DNA from: Protea cynaroides
Taxonomy: Eukaryota; Streptophyta; Magnoliopsida; Proteales; Proteaceae
NCBI GenBank assembly: GCA_028583415.1
Contig: CM053266.1
Span: 30,194,942-30,258,941 of the forward strand
DNA: 64,000 nt
Direction: 5' to 3'
Of the stretch, positions 36,906 to 48,258 are shown piece after piece. Below the pieces are notes generated by a model. That model was given only the letters and a program-made list of their open reading frames with translations. It did not search any database and was not told the origin of the DNA. The position numbers and the translations under genes are program-made. The first letter of the stretch is position 1. Every line of letters starts with the position of its first letter.

Positions 36906-37242
36906 CGTGTTTTAAGGTAGTATTGATCAGTATCAAGTTATATACTGGTGTATCGACCAGTATCGAACCGCATCGATTCGATACTAGTCGATACAGTTTT
37001 TTTTTATATATTTATTTATTTATTTTTTAAGACTACAAAAAAAATGTATCGATACAGGTTGTGTGTATCAAAGTGTATCGATACGTATCGAGGTGTATCG
37101 GACCGATACGTTATCGATACACTTTGATACATTATATTTTTCTAAAAATAAGAGATGTTTCGATGCGTATTGTATCGACTAATATCAATATCGAAACGTA
37201 TCGGCCGATATGCACCGTATCGATACAATACTTGAAACCATG
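36906..37242. mobile_element. MITE rich in GTATCGATAC
   Basis: Dense repeats of GTATCGATAC, CGATACG and related palindromes. The edges CGTGTTTTAAGGTAGTATTGAT and ATCGATACAATACTTGAAACC are diverged inverted repeats. The right edge matches the right edge of the element at 42838-43254 (GATACTTGAACCATG). Confidence 0.55.
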
Positions 37243-37329
37243 GTTACAACTATAAAAGTCTCATTTTAAAGTTTAAAATTTTCACTTCTTTTCCCTTCAA
37301 TTCCCCCTTGTAACCAAACGGAGTCTTCT

Positions 37330-37829
37330 NNNNNNNNNNNNNNNNNNNNNNNNNNNNNNNNNNNNNNNNNNNNNNNNNNNNNNNNNNNNNNNNNNNNNNN
37401 NNNNNNNNNNNNNNNNNNNNNNNNNNNNNNNNNNNNNNNNNNNNNNNNNNNNNNNNNNNNNNNNNNNNNNNNNNNNNNNNNNNNNNNNNNNNNNNNNNNN
37501 NNNNNNNNNNNNNNNNNNNNNNNNNNNNNNNNNNNNNNNNNNNNNNNNNNNNNNNNNNNNNNNNNNNNNNNNNNNNNNNNNNNNNNNNNNNNNNNNNNNN
37601 NNNNNNNNNNNNNNNNNNNNNNNNNNNNNNNNNNNNNNNNNNNNNNNNNNNNNNNNNNNNNNNNNNNNNNNNNNNNNNNNNNNNNNNNNNNNNNNNNNNN
37701 NNNNNNNNNNNNNNNNNNNNNNNNNNNNNNNNNNNNNNNNNNNNNNNNNNNNNNNNNNNNNNNNNNNNNNNNNNNNNNNNNNNNNNNNNNNNNNNNNNNN
37801 NNNNNNNNNNNNNNNNNNNNNNNNNNNNN
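37330..37829. other. Assembly gap (500 N)
   Basis: Exactly 500 N, a standard placeholder of unknown true length. Long frames of X across it are meaningless. Confidence 1.
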
Positions 37830-37929
37830 TGAGAGAGGTTCCATTTTCTAGATCTGAAAAAAAAAAAAAAAGAAAAAAAAGAAAGAAGAGAGAACCAGAG
37901 GGCAAATTCATAACCAACACCGAAATACA

Positions 37930-38270
37930 TGTTTAACAGTTATCAACCACTACAAAGGTAAATCCAACCTCTCTGCTCCATGCAGAATCCTCTATAAGTA
38001 TTTCCAGATTCAAAGGTACAAGGATAGACAATCTTTTAGCCAGAATTATACTCAAACCTTACCCATCTCTCAAGAAGTATTTGTTCTCACTTTACTTCAT
38101 ACTGCTTGCTCTGTAACTAGCTAACTTAATCATCAGAGTGGCCATCAAATTACGCAATCCATCTCTCTGTGATCTTCTTTATGTTCTCAGGGTTTACGAG
38201 TGAACTCAGCTTCAACGTGTGAACTTAGTTTCTAGAGGAGAACTCGGCTTGACAAGTTTCAACAGTAACA
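37930..38270 (+). mobile_element. Probable LTR fragment, gypsy-like
   Basis: It carries a TATA-like CCTCTATAAGTATTTCC near 37988, then CTAACTTAATCATCAGAGTGGCC near 38122, a phrase shared in diverged form with sequences near 25011 and (minus strand) 48735. It ends in AACTCGGCTT-type sequence. It lies beside the gap, so the rest of the element may be missing from the assembly. Confidence 0.4.
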
Positions 38271-39359
38271 GGTATAATGTATAAGGGTAAGGATTATTCA
38301 GTTTTAACGGTGTTAACTGTTTTGCACCGTCAGTTAAACGGTTTAAAATCCAACAAAACCATTTATGTAAATAGTGTCAAATTACTAATCAAAATCGAAT
38401 TTTTTTATAAACGATTTGTTAGTTACGGTATAAATGGTTCGGTTCGGTTTCGTTACACGGTTCAATTTCATTTTTGACAACTTTAGCAAGGGAGAGTGAT
38501 TTTTCATTTCATGGGAGTGAGGTGGTTATCTCCTTTGGGGTCCGTTTGATAAAACTTTTGCTTCTGAATTCTAGATTCTGGTTCAAATTTGGATTCTACT
38601 CCAAGCTACTACATGATTATTTTGGAATAGAAACTTGTTTGATAACGTAATTCTAAAATGGATTCCAGAGCATCTTTGGATTAGAAACATGTTTGATAAT
38701 ACACTATCCCCCCAATCAAAGTCTAAAAAAACAGTCATGGTAGTGGTGGTGGTGGGGGGTGGTGGTGGTGATGGCGGCGACGACGGTGGTGGTGGCAGTA
38801 GTGGTGGTGATGGTGGAAGTGGGTGGTGGGTGGTGGCGGCGGCGATGGTGGTGGTCGGTGGTGGGTGGTGGCAGTGGTGGTGGTGGCCAAGTGAGAGTTA
38901 TGTGAGAGTCGACTCTTTTCTTTCTCCCAAAAAATTGATCCAATAGCTTGGAGCAAGTATTTATGACTCTAAAATTTTGGATTCTGGAATCATTCTGAAT
39001 CCGGTTGACTTTGTGAGAGTTGGAATGCAACTGGATTTATCAAATGCGCTTCTACTCCAAAACCCAATCTAGTACAATTGCCATAAGTGAATTTGGTTGG
39101 TTCTCAAATTTAATGGATATCGGTGGCTGGAGGAACTGGGCGGCATGGGAGGATCTTGGTCCGACATCGTTCGCATTACCCATAATCATGGTAAGTTTTA
39201 GATTAGTCCAATTTCTTCACGTGTCAATGTAATACCTTTAGAGATGTTTGAAATAGTAAATTATATCTGAAATTTGTATAGAAAAAGATTATTGAAATGA
39301 CAATAGGAAAAAAAATTTATACATAGTGGATTATATGATTGAGAATACAAGATTGTATG
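38271..39359. other. Intergenic DNA with GGT-rich block
   Basis: Positions 38738-38887 are an imperfect GGT/GGC trinucleotide tract that gives Gly-, Val-, Trp- or His/Thr-rich frames; these are not genes. Matching TTTGATAAA / TTTATCAAA phrases near 38546 and 39036 in opposite orientation hint at a MITE around the tract, but the ends are not convincing. Confidence 0.45.
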
Positions 39360-40006
39360 TAAGGGTGTCAACGGACCGGTTCAGACTGAATCGGTGTCGG
39401 GTTTTATAAGCCCAACCCAAAACATGTCCATTAAGAGTTTGGGCTGGGTTGGGCTGCTCTGGACACAATAACTATCGGACTGGTCCGGTGTCGGTTTGTT
39501 ATCGGACTAGGCTTATTGAGGTGATTTCGGACTGGTTCAGTCCGGACCGGGCTTATCAAGCTTATCGGGTCTATTTTATATGTAAGATATATAACCTATT
39601 TCATTATTTCTATCTATAAAATTAGCGTCATTCCTTCTATATGCATGTAATTCAATAAATCGTAACAATTAACATACTCTTTTCAACTATAGATTCATAT
39701 AATCTTTTGGATCAAGAAGTGAACTATAACAGTGTAATATAATCCATCAAAATTTAAAACCATTAAAATTAAGAAACTGGGTCCGGATGGACCTTACCGG
39801 TGTTCGGGTTAGGTATTATTGGTTCGGGCTAATTCGGGCTTCTTAACGGGCTGGTCCGGTTTGGTTTTGGTTTGGGTTGAAACGGTGTCGGGCTTTACAA
39901 GCCGAGACCGAAGCCTCTCCATTAAGGTTCGGTCCGGGCTGGGATCGGGTTATATCGGGCCGGCTCGGTCCGTGCTACCGGGCCGGGCCCATTTTTGACA
40001 CCCTTA
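39360..40006. mobile_element. Non-autonomous hAT-type element upstream of RPL12
   Basis: It has perfect 12-bp terminal inverted repeats, TAAGGGTGTCAA and TTGACACCCTTA. The flanks ATTGTATG (39352-39359) and ATTGTATC (40007-40014) form an 8-bp target duplication with one mismatch. Both subterminal regions are rich in GGTCCGG / CGGGCT and share a directly repeated phrase (TTTTATAAGCCC...CCATTAAG). It has no transposase. The same family is at 62396-63916. It ends about 65 bp upstream of the first site II box of RPL12. Confidence 0.85.
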
Positions 40007-40071
40007 ATTGTATCTATTGAAATTTTTTTTTTGTTTTTTTAATATTACCGTGAAGGACTAAATGGGTCATT

Positions 40072-40190
40072 TGGGCTTCATCCAGACTTTGTGGGTTTAT
40101 GGGGTTGGGTGTTTTTTTAATGGGCCACAACTCAAATGTCACCTAGCCCACTCGATCGCGACTCCCAGCCAAAACCCTAGTTTTTATAAA
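40072..40190 (+). promoter_or_regulatory. RPL12 promoter: site II, telo-box and TATA
   Basis: Site II-type TGGGCT (40072-40077), TGGGCC (40121-40126) and AGCCCA (40145-40150) are followed by a telo-box AAACCCTA (40172-40179) and a TATA-like TTTTTATAAAA (40181-40191). This combination is characteristic of plant ribosomal-protein genes. A pyrimidine-rich leader follows before the ATG at 40296. Confidence 0.75.
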
Positions 40191-40295
40191 ATCCGTAGGG
40201 TTCCTCATTTGCGGTTCTCCCCTTTGCAGAAGCTTTTCTTTTGCTCTCACTTCTCTGCAGATTGAGACGGCATCCACAGTCTTCACTCTGCTACC

Positions 40296-40796
40296 ATGCC
40301 TCCAAAGTTCGATCCTTCTCAGGTCGTGGATGTGTACGTCAGAGTTACAGGTGGTGAGGTCGGTGCGGCGAGTTCACTCGCTCCCAAGATTGGTCCTCTG
40401 GGTCTTTCTCCGAAGAAGATCGGAGAAGACATTGCGAAAGAAACTGCTAAAGACTGGAAGGGCCTTCGAGTGACGGTGAAGCTCACCGTTCAGAACCGAC
40501 AGGCCAAGGTTGCTGTGGTGCCGTCGGCAGCAGCTTTGGTCATCAAAGCCCTTAAGGAGCCCGAGCGAGATAGAAAGAAGACGAAGAATATCAAACATAC
40601 GGGAAACATTTCTCTCGATGATGTGATAGAAATTGCTAAAGTAATGAAACCCAGGTCTATGGCTAAAGATCTGAGCGGTACAGTCAAGGAGATTCTAGGT
40701 ACCTGCGTCTCTGTGGGATGTACGGTTGACGGAAAGAACCCTAAGGATCTGCAGCAGGAGATTGCCGATGGAGATGTTGAGATTCCTCAAGATTGA
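40296..40796 (+). CDS. RPL12: 60S ribosomal protein L12 (uL11), cytosolic
   Basis: Complete intronless gene of 166 aa, the usual length of plant cytosolic L12. It starts MPPKFDPSQVVDVYVRVTGG. The N-terminal L11 domain includes APKIGPLGLSPKKIGEDIAK (residues 29-48) and VKLTVQNRQAKVAVVPSA. The C-terminal RNA-binding domain includes KHTGNISLDDVIEIAKVM and KEILGTCVSVGCTVDGKNP. The protein ends DGDVEIPQD. It binds the GTPase-associated centre of 25S rRNA at the base of the P-stalk. No frameshift or missing region is seen; with its classical promoter it looks functional rather than a processed pseudogene. Confidence 0.97.
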   Translation: MPPKFDPSQVVDVYVRVTGGEVGAASSLAPKIGPLGLSPKKIGEDIAKETAKDWKGLRVTVKLTVQNRQAKVAVVPSAAALVIKALKEPERDRKKTKNIKHTGNISLDDVIEIAKVMKPRSMAKDLSGTVKEILGTCVSVGCTVDGKNPKDLQQEIADGDVEIPQD

Positions 40797-42230
40797 TGAT
40801 ATCGAGTGAGAGATTATCGGTTTCCTCTATGTTTTTTTTGTTATAGATTTTGTTTGGAGGTTAAGGATTTTGTTTCGAATTTACTTCCGAGCGTTATTGT
40901 TTTTCTAAGTACTCTTTTTCAATGCCTGATTTTGTTCTTTAGTTAATTGAAGTGACGCTTATCTGCTAAGAATATGAATTGCAAGTTCAATCGTATTTTT
41001 ATTGTGAATCTAAATGTATACTTAATTACTGCACTTTATTGTTATCTTCATAGCCCGGTAATTCTGATATACCCAGTTATTTGTGTTGAGAAATTCATTT
41101 GAAGCGTCAAACAGGTTAATTAACTACTTAATAGATGGATTTTGTGCTGGTGTTTGTAGTTGGACAGTGGTTTGGAAGTCTTTCCTGAATTAATTGGATA
41201 TTTAAATGGTATGGTCCCTTCATTTTATGTTTGCACTTATACGTAGTTTATTTTGTGTGTATCGGGTTCCTGAACTGTTCCTGAGATTCTCTGGTTGCTA
41301 AAATTTGTCTGTACTAGTTAGGAGTTAAGAACTTTGGATAATGAGGATCAAAGTAAGATTATTTTGATAGTTCATTTACTGAGTGGCAAGGGTGTCAATT
41401 TGGGTTCAACCAGAAACGATCCCAGAACTGACCCATCCGGTTACTAATTGTGATGATTTTAGGAGGTGGTTTTAGGACCCATTTAAATGGAATGTGATAA
41501 TTCTAGGACAGGTTACCCTATGGTTCAGAATTGAAAGCTCAATTAGGAACTTACTAGAACCTGAACTCTTAGGACCCGTTTAAGATGCATATTTGATCCT
41601 AGTTTAATGCCTAATAGATATCTGCAAGGGTTTTAATGTCATAATGACCAAGAAAAACTAAGGGTTATATGGATTGAGAATTAAGTTTCAAGATCATGAG
41701 TTAGTGCTAGTTTTAGTGTTGTTTGTATGTGTTGGAGATTATATGTTCCCTGCTATTAAACCAATGGAATATGGTTTGTTTTATTTCTTAAGCAATCAAT
41801 TCATTGTCTAGATTTCGAAACATGAATGCTTATACCAGTTTCTTTCTACTGACACAATACTGCTAATGATCAAAAGGTCAAGTTATGTCTTTGACTCTCT
41901 TTTCAAGTGATCGTTATGCAATATTTCAAATATTTGTGTTGAAATGTTTGGGAGATGTGTCATTTTGCTTTCCTTTTCTCTTAGTTTGTGTTAGCATGTA
42001 TTTAAAGTTTGAATTTGAAATATGATTTATGCTGTGCTTGAATATAACTTAATATAATTTTTCTTATAGGTGGCTATGTAGATTAATTATTATTTTCTAT
42101 ATAAATTTCAAATGGTGTATGCTGAATCCAGTGTTGAAATGATTGGATCCACTAATCTTACTTCGGCACCCTATCAAACTAAGATGATGACATTGCCATT
42201 TCTCTCCCCTTGACCTAAAGAGCATAAAAG
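40797..42230. other. RPL12 3' flank and intergenic DNA
   Basis: Likely RPL12 3' UTR to about 41030, then intergenic DNA. A hAT-like start phrase CAAGGGTGTCAA occurs at 41386-41397 with no matching right end found. No gene recognised. Confidence 0.4.
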
Positions 42231-42237
42231 ATAACTT

Positions 42238-43560
42238 TTGTTAGTTGGAATAATAATTGGTACGGGGAATTGTAAAAAGAAAATTGTAATGATGGTAAGC
42301 CTAGGTAGAATGCATGAAGTGTGGGGTGTAATTTTACTGGCTGATACTACAAAAAATGGGACTTCCAATCTGAATAAGCACATGAGATGTTGCCCTAAGT
42401 ATTACAATAAAGATGTAGCCAAGATGTATATGACAGCTTCTGAAGGGAAAGTGACCATCAAGGACAGACATACTGGTCTATTAGTTGTGCATGAAATGTT
42501 GATGGCATTAATAATGAGGAATTAATTCCCTCTCAGATTTGTAAAGTATGAGGACATTAGGACGTTGATGATGTCTCTTTTACTAGGGTACAGATCCATA
42601 TTTAAAAGCACTTAAATGTATGATATTAAAAATTATAGAAGATTGGGAAGGGTCAGAATGAGGACTTGATGCGAAGTTCTCTTGGAAGGGTTTCTTTTAT
42701 ACTGATCTATGGACTTTTATCACTGATGATGATTACATTACTCTTATGAAATTTTATATCGATAGAGCATGGGTTTTGTTAAAAATGATGCTCAGATTTA
42801 ATGTCTTACCACCCATGCTTATAAATCCAGGTGTTGGACATGGTACCAGGGCTTTCCTAATCCGATCTGATACGGATCCTGATTGGTCAGCATCGGTTAG
42901 TATCCGTCCAATCTCGTTGGAAAAACATCTTTTTGGAATCGGTCCCATCCATGACATGGATCGGTTATTATTTTGTTAAAAATATTATTTTTATATTCTT
43001 AGTATCTGTGGATTATCTCCATGTGGCAATCCTATCTATTGGATGATTGCCACATGGCATTGAATATTAAAAATAAAATAAAATAAAATGATGGGTATCG
43101 GTTCAGATTGATCGGCCAATCTGAATGATCTCTATGATCTGGGACACTATTGGACTGATCCACAAATCTGTCAGAAACCGGTATCAGATCGAGATTGGCA
43201 ATGTCCAATACCATTAGAAATCGGCTGATCTGATACCGATACTTGAACCATGTTAGTACTACACATATTCATATTGGTGAAGCAATTGGAAAGATGTTGA
43301 TGGAATGGGAAATCAAAATTAATTGCTTTGTATACAGTAGATAGTGTTATTTTGAATGACTCGTTTGTGGGTTTCTTGAAGAACAAATTAAATGTACAAA
43401 ATGTTTAATTAAATGGAGAAAATGCTTTCTTGTTTGAAGCTAAAATTTCATGTTTGGTGTTGTGTGCATGATTTGAACTTAATTGTGTAAAGAATCAATC
43501 TAATATGTAGTTCCATATAAAATGTTTGAGATAATGCAAAGTTGGTGAAAAATTTTCCAG
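42238..43560 (+). pseudogene. hAT transposase pseudogene (BED/RICESLEEPER-like)
   Basis: Pieces in order: a BED finger end (NGTSNLNKHMRCCP, about 42355), a block resembling the FVEGEGF motif (RFVKYEDIRTLM, about 42535), a DDE-side block (DLWTFITDDDYITLMKFYID, about 42710-42765), then an interruption by a MITE (42838-43254). Next come IGEAIGKMLMEWEIK (about 43275) and a TTWWNSTY motif (about 43624). Stops and frameshifts disrupt it. It is on the opposite strand to, and of a different hAT branch from, the pseudogene at 31-34 kb. Confidence 0.75.
42838..43254. mobile_element. MITE nested in the hAT pseudogene
   Basis: The left edge ACATGGTACCAG and right edge CTTGAACCATGT are imperfect inverted repeats. 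The interior has CGGTATCAG / GATCTGATACGG-type repeats and a 13-bp inverted pair (ATGTGGCAATC near 43021, GATTGCCACAT near 43046). It interrupts the conserved transposase order. The right edge is shared with 36906-37242. Confidence 0.6.
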
Positions 43561-43569
43561 CAGGAAAGA

Positions 43570-44000
43570 TAGACTACAAGTAACTTGGAATATATATAAT
43601 GCAAGGCATTGAATTCAAATGTAACTACATGGTGGAATTCTACCTATCAAACGCTTGGGGGTACACATTTTTTTATGTGATCTTTGCCAAAATAAGTGCA
43701 AGAAAGATAAGGTTTATGGCCATAGTTGTCAAGGTGTCGGATAGGCACCCAGCTGTACTTGTGACGCCTTGGAAAATTGGGCGCCTAGGCGAGTGCCTTG
43801 GTCACCTTGGCGCCCCGTCAGTCCTCCAATGCCTTGGCTCCTTGGCTCCTTGACAACTATGTTTATGGCCTATAAGTAACTAGGAACTACATATAATACA
43901 ATGCATTGAATCCAAATGTAACTGCATGGTGGAATTCTACCTATTTTGAGGGTGCATTTTTTTTATTGCGTGATCTTTGACAATTTTAAGTGAGTTGGAT
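43570..44000. repeat. Tandem duplication (about 148-bp unit) split by a MITE
   Basis: Copies at about 43570-43721 and 43861-44000 share CATTGAAT(T/C)CAAATGTAACT and CATGGTGGAATTCTACCTAT. After removal of the inserted element and its duplicated target, the unit is about 148 bp. Confidence 0.7.
43722..43860. mobile_element. 139-bp MITE with exact 10-bp TSD
   Basis: Terminal inverted repeats ATAGTTGTCAAGG and CCTTGACAACTAT are perfect. The flanks GTTTATGGCC (43712-43721 and 43861-43870) are an exact 10-bp duplication, suggesting a Mutator-like origin. The interior is rich in GCGCC / CCTTGG. Confidence 0.85.
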
Positions 44001-45420
44001 ACAAATTACATGTATTTTATTTCTGTCGATGGATGGATGAAAATTTAGAAGATCCATAATCACTCACAAAGTTTTAATCATGTACAATCTCTTCTTGCAA
44101 TGCAATTTGAATGTCACTACACTATAGATATACATGTTGCGAGCGGGGTATCGGATAACAAGTTTGTGATTTCATGGAAAGGCTTAAAAAACTATGTGAT
44201 CTTTTGAACTTTTATCCATTTTTCGGAAATAAGAAATATCTGTAATTTGTATCCAGCTCACCTGAATTTGTGAATGTCAAGCATATGATAGTGGAATTAC
44301 ACCGGGTTGTCAAATCAAGATTGAAGGCCTTGTTACATGTAAATCTCAATGGCTTGAATTTTTCCATCACCTTATCTTTCATGCTTGAAAATTTTATAGT
44401 ATCTCAAACCTTTTGTACAAAACTTTCTATTGTTTCATTATGCACAATTAAGTTCAATACATGTGCACAACATTTGTCATGAAAAAATTCGCCTTTGCAC
44501 AAAAGATAAAGATATTTGTTTCATTTGTTATCACATTTTTTTTGCATTTAATTTGTTTTTCAAAAACTCAAACAAATCATGGAGTTGTTCATGGAGTTGT
44601 ATTGTCTTTTGTTATATGAAATAGTTTCATTTTGTTCCTCATTCAATCATCTTCACAAATAAGCACTGGTATGTGGAGGTGGTAAGATGGAAATCTGATC
44701 TTATTATCTTGCAAAAGTCATGATCTATCTATATAATGTGCTATGGGGTAATTTAGTTATTATTAGTGATGAAATCTAGAGTTTCTACACACCAAACCTT
44801 GAAATTTTTTGCATAAGCCCTGTTGCTAATCAGATTCAAGGTCTGGAATCCTGATTTAGATCTTACTTTACTTAAGCAGCTAATCTAGCCCATTTTTAGA
44901 TAGCACATAATAGTCTCTTTTTAGATTGCACCTAATATATCCTTTCCGACAATTGTTGTTTGGCTCTGTTAGGGATTTAGGTTATTTGTCCATCCTCCCC
45001 TAAGGAAGACCCTTAATCTGTTTCATGATTCTTAGTGATTTAGGTGTTGGGAGAGCTTTAATCCTCAGCAACACCTGTTCTAAGGGTAGGTCTGTTTGTT
45101 TCAACGTAAAATTGATGGAAAATTTTCCTCTTCCTGTTTGCTGTCATTTGTTTTGATGTAAAATATGAAAATGTAACAATGGGAAACAAGTAAAATTGTA
45201 TATGTTTATATGGAAACAAACAGGGCCAATGAAAAAGGCATCCCAGGGAACTAGCTCATCTCACTTATCTGCATTTAGCTAGCAATCTCTGAGCCCAGGT
45301 CTACATCGAGTTTGTTGTCACTTTTTCATTAGAATAGCTGCAACATTTTGATTATATGGATATCTAGGAAGTATGTAAAATTTTTGACTCAAATTAAGTT
45401 GTATATCATCCCATCTATTG

Positions 45421-45422
<2 letters not shown>
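44001..45422. other. Intergenic DNA with a possible small MITE
   Basis: At about 45087-45228, GTCTGTTTGTTTCAACGTAAAA and GGAAACAAACAGGGCC form diverged inverted ends around AT-rich DNA. The rest holds no recognised gene; further decayed hAT sequence may extend here. Confidence 0.4.

Positions 45423-45480
<58 letters not shown>
45423..45480. repeat. AT microsatellite
   Basis: About 58 bp of uninterrupted AT repeat. Confidence 0.95.
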
Positions 45481-45484
<4 letters not shown>

Positions 45485-46777
45485 AAACATGTATTGTCAT
45501 TTTCACTTCTATGTCAGCTGTTTGTTTTTTATGTTTCTAAGGATTTATCTTTCAACTGGATTTTCAGAGCTTTATTTTGCTGATTTTTCTACTGTATTCC
45601 ACTGGATTTCCAGAGCTTTATCTTTTTACTGGTCTTTTTTTTTTTTTCCACAAAAATTCTGTTATATAATTTGTCTAGACAAGAGAAACTGTATAGACCT
45701 GCTAAATTAGAAAAATTCTTCCCATGTTTGTTTGACTTATAAAAACTTGGTGAATTAGTTTTTTGATCATAACAGTTTTTTGTCTATTATGAGTTTATGA
45801 CAAACGTCAGCCTTGTCATTAAAATACTATTCTTCTTGATGAACCTGCCAGAACGCAGTATTACCATTCTTTCTCTATACCAAACACGTGCTTTTTCTCA
45901 CGAATAGCCCAGCTAGCAGGACGGGCCTCCAATCTGGTATGTTAGAAATCCATGTGGAGTCATTAGTTTGTCAACCTCGTGAAAAAACATTAGCCAGTAA
46001 TACTCAAAACAGTTTTAATATCCCTATTCTAATATGTCCAAAAGATGGACAGTTTGACGGATGCTTATGTACTTGACTTTGACCTCACATACCAGTGGTT
46101 CTAATTCATGGTATTGGAATGGATTTTGTTTATGTTGGAATGGGTATTAGGTTTATGGTATCGGAATGGGTATCGATTACTCTGGAATGGGTATTAGTTT
46201 CTGATTTGTATTGGCCATTATGTTCATATGGCATTCCATTTATTTGTTTGTACTTCGTTGAATCTTAGCTTTACATGTTTTTTCAACAGTTTATAATGGG
46301 ATTGGTTTCCATAGAAATTTCTTATTTTCAACATTGTTATTACATTTTGTTTGTTTGGACTTCGTTGAAGGTGCACAACTCCGATTCCTATTGTGCACTT
46401 TCGCAGTAATAATAGGTTTTCATAGCTTTATTTTGTCATTTTTTCAGTTTAAGCTGAAACATGATTTGTGAATAATGTTCATAAATCATGGGTTTCATCT
46501 AAGATGCCACATGATAAAGTTAAATTGGTTAAGTGTATTTTGGTTATTGCTCTGGTTTTCTCAAATGATGGCTCCCTTACAATTCAGTGTAGACAAGTCA
46601 ATGTCATTTTTGGCTGTTGGATAGATGGAAAAACCTTTGGATGGTTCACATGTCAAATTTAGTGCATATTAGTTTTAGATGGTCTGTTAGCAGTGTGTAG
46701 CGTTAATGCATTATTCCTATATAGTCATGTATAGTCAGAAACAAGTAATAGCTATAATAGATCAATCTTAACTTAAG
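45481..46777. other. Intergenic DNA, no gene recognised
   Basis: A direct phrase TGGAATGGGTATTAG repeats near 46137 and 46185. Short frames carry no known domain. Confidence 0.35.
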
Positions 46778-47065
46778 TTCTTTTTGTTATGTATTATATA
46801 ATTAATTATATAATATATTATGACATGTAGTTGTTTGGTATGATTTATAGTATTTATTTATATTTAAAATAAATTAATATAATTTAAAATCTACAAATAG
46901 ATTTTGTAGATTAGAAGGTGGTTATTATTATTGTAATAATCTATTATTATTATTTCTTTATGTTTAGTGAGTGATATCAAATAGTTATTATTTATGATTC
47001 ATAATTTATTCTTATAAATTATTTGTAATAAATAATTTATATTTATAAATTATACCAAAGAGAGT
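46778..47065 (-). mobile_element. AT-rich MITE, family T copy 2 (inverted)
   Basis: It is the reverse-orientation match of the element at 29980-30262: it begins TTCTTTTTGTTATGTATTAT and ends TATACCAAAGAGAG. ATGATTTATAG and AATAATCTATTATTATT match the complement of the other copies. Confidence 0.8.
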
Positions 47066-47962
47066 TTTAGAAAAGTTCCATTGTTTTTGTTTCTTCTAAA
47101 ACCAAGTTCCACAGGTGTCAAACACACAAGCCCTTGCATGTCTAAAGTTGACCTTTTTTTTATTTTTTTTTTTTTTTTTATTTTTATTCTTATTACTTGA
47201 CGAGTTCATCTTACAGAATATTATCTACCATACTAGGTTGAGTCCAGAGCAGCAATTGAGCCGTTCAGGTTAAAGAAATTGATAAATTTTGTACCCAAAT
47301 GTGGCAGGCTCTGTTCGGCTCATTCTGTATTTAAGTCTTATTTGGTAAATTCACGTATTATATGTGATCCATATTTTTAGAATGTCTGAAACGTTTTTAT
47401 ACAAAGACAATTCCAGAGTTATAAAAATTCAAGATTTCCATACTTAAACGTATGATATACGAATAATATCTGTATGACCTATTAAATGGTGAAAAATAGG
47501 TTAGAAAAGTAAATAAAAAAATTAAAAAAAAGAACAGAAAGAAAAAAAAAGAAGGGAAAACAATACTTCGATCAAAACCTTATTTCCCTACCGACCTGTT
47601 GCTCGTTGCTCGTTGCTGTTCTCTGTCTTATGTCTTCCGACACCGGCCACCCTAATACCTCTCTCCCTCTTATGTAGTTGCCTTTGCTGGCGGCCCTTTG
47701 CCATTTTGCTGTTTCCTTTGAATAGAAGCAATACTCAGTAAGCTCATAGGTTACTGGTTCCAACTTCCAACTGTGATTTTTATGTTGCAAAAGAAAACTT
47801 TTTTTGCCCTTTATCAATTGTTCGTCAGATGTGAAGGAATAGGTATACAGTATACCATGAGTTATTTAGGGCATCTCTTATAAAAAGATATTGCTTATTG
47901 ATTGATGATCTCTTGAGGCTTGAATTGTTCAATTTACTGGCATTGAGAGTTGAGACTAAGAT
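47066..47962. other. Intergenic DNA
   Basis: T-rich patch at 47153-47190 and A-rich patch at 47515-47560. An 81-codon minus-strand frame at 47572-47817 has no known domain. Confidence 0.35.
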
Positions 47963-48258
47963 TTTCTTTGGTATAGTTTATGTTTATATTTATGTTTATG
48001 TTTATGAGTTATTTATTATAAATTATTTTTTAAAAATAAATGATGAATCATGATTAATAACCATTTGATATTACTAGACATAAAGAAGTAATAATAGATT
48101 ATCACAATAATGATAAACACTTTCTAAATTATTTGTAGATTTTAGATTATATGAATTTATTTTAAATATTAGTAGTAGGTACTGTAAATCATACCAAACA
48201 AATATATATGTCGTAATATATTATATAATTAATTCTATAATACATACCAAAGATAGCC
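47963..48258 (+). mobile_element. AT-rich MITE, family T copy 3
   Basis: Ends TTTCTTTGGTATAG and CATACCAAAGATAG. The interior follows copy 1 closely: AATAATAGATTATCACAATAATGATAAAC, quoted in parts as TAATAGATTATCA and AATAATGATAAAC, then ATTATATAATTAATT. Confidence 0.8.

Noticed and set aside
37250..37930. Long minus-strand open frames of about 190-226 codons
   Set aside because: They run through the 500-N gap and consist mostly of unknown residues.
38271..38490. TAAGGGTAAGG...TTGACAACTTTA, hAT-like edges around AACGGTTTA repeats
   Set aside because: The flanking bases do not form a target duplication and the ends match poorly.
38635..39030. Gly/Val/Trp-rich and His/Thr/Pro-rich frames
   Set aside because: They come from the GGT trinucleotide tract read on either strand.
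40374..40687. Minus-strand frames across RPL12
   Set aside because: They are antisense shadows of the ribosomal protein gene.
41386..41660. CAAGGGTGTCAA start, like the hAT-type elements
   Set aside because: No matching right end or 8-bp duplication could be found; it may be a truncated copy or chance.
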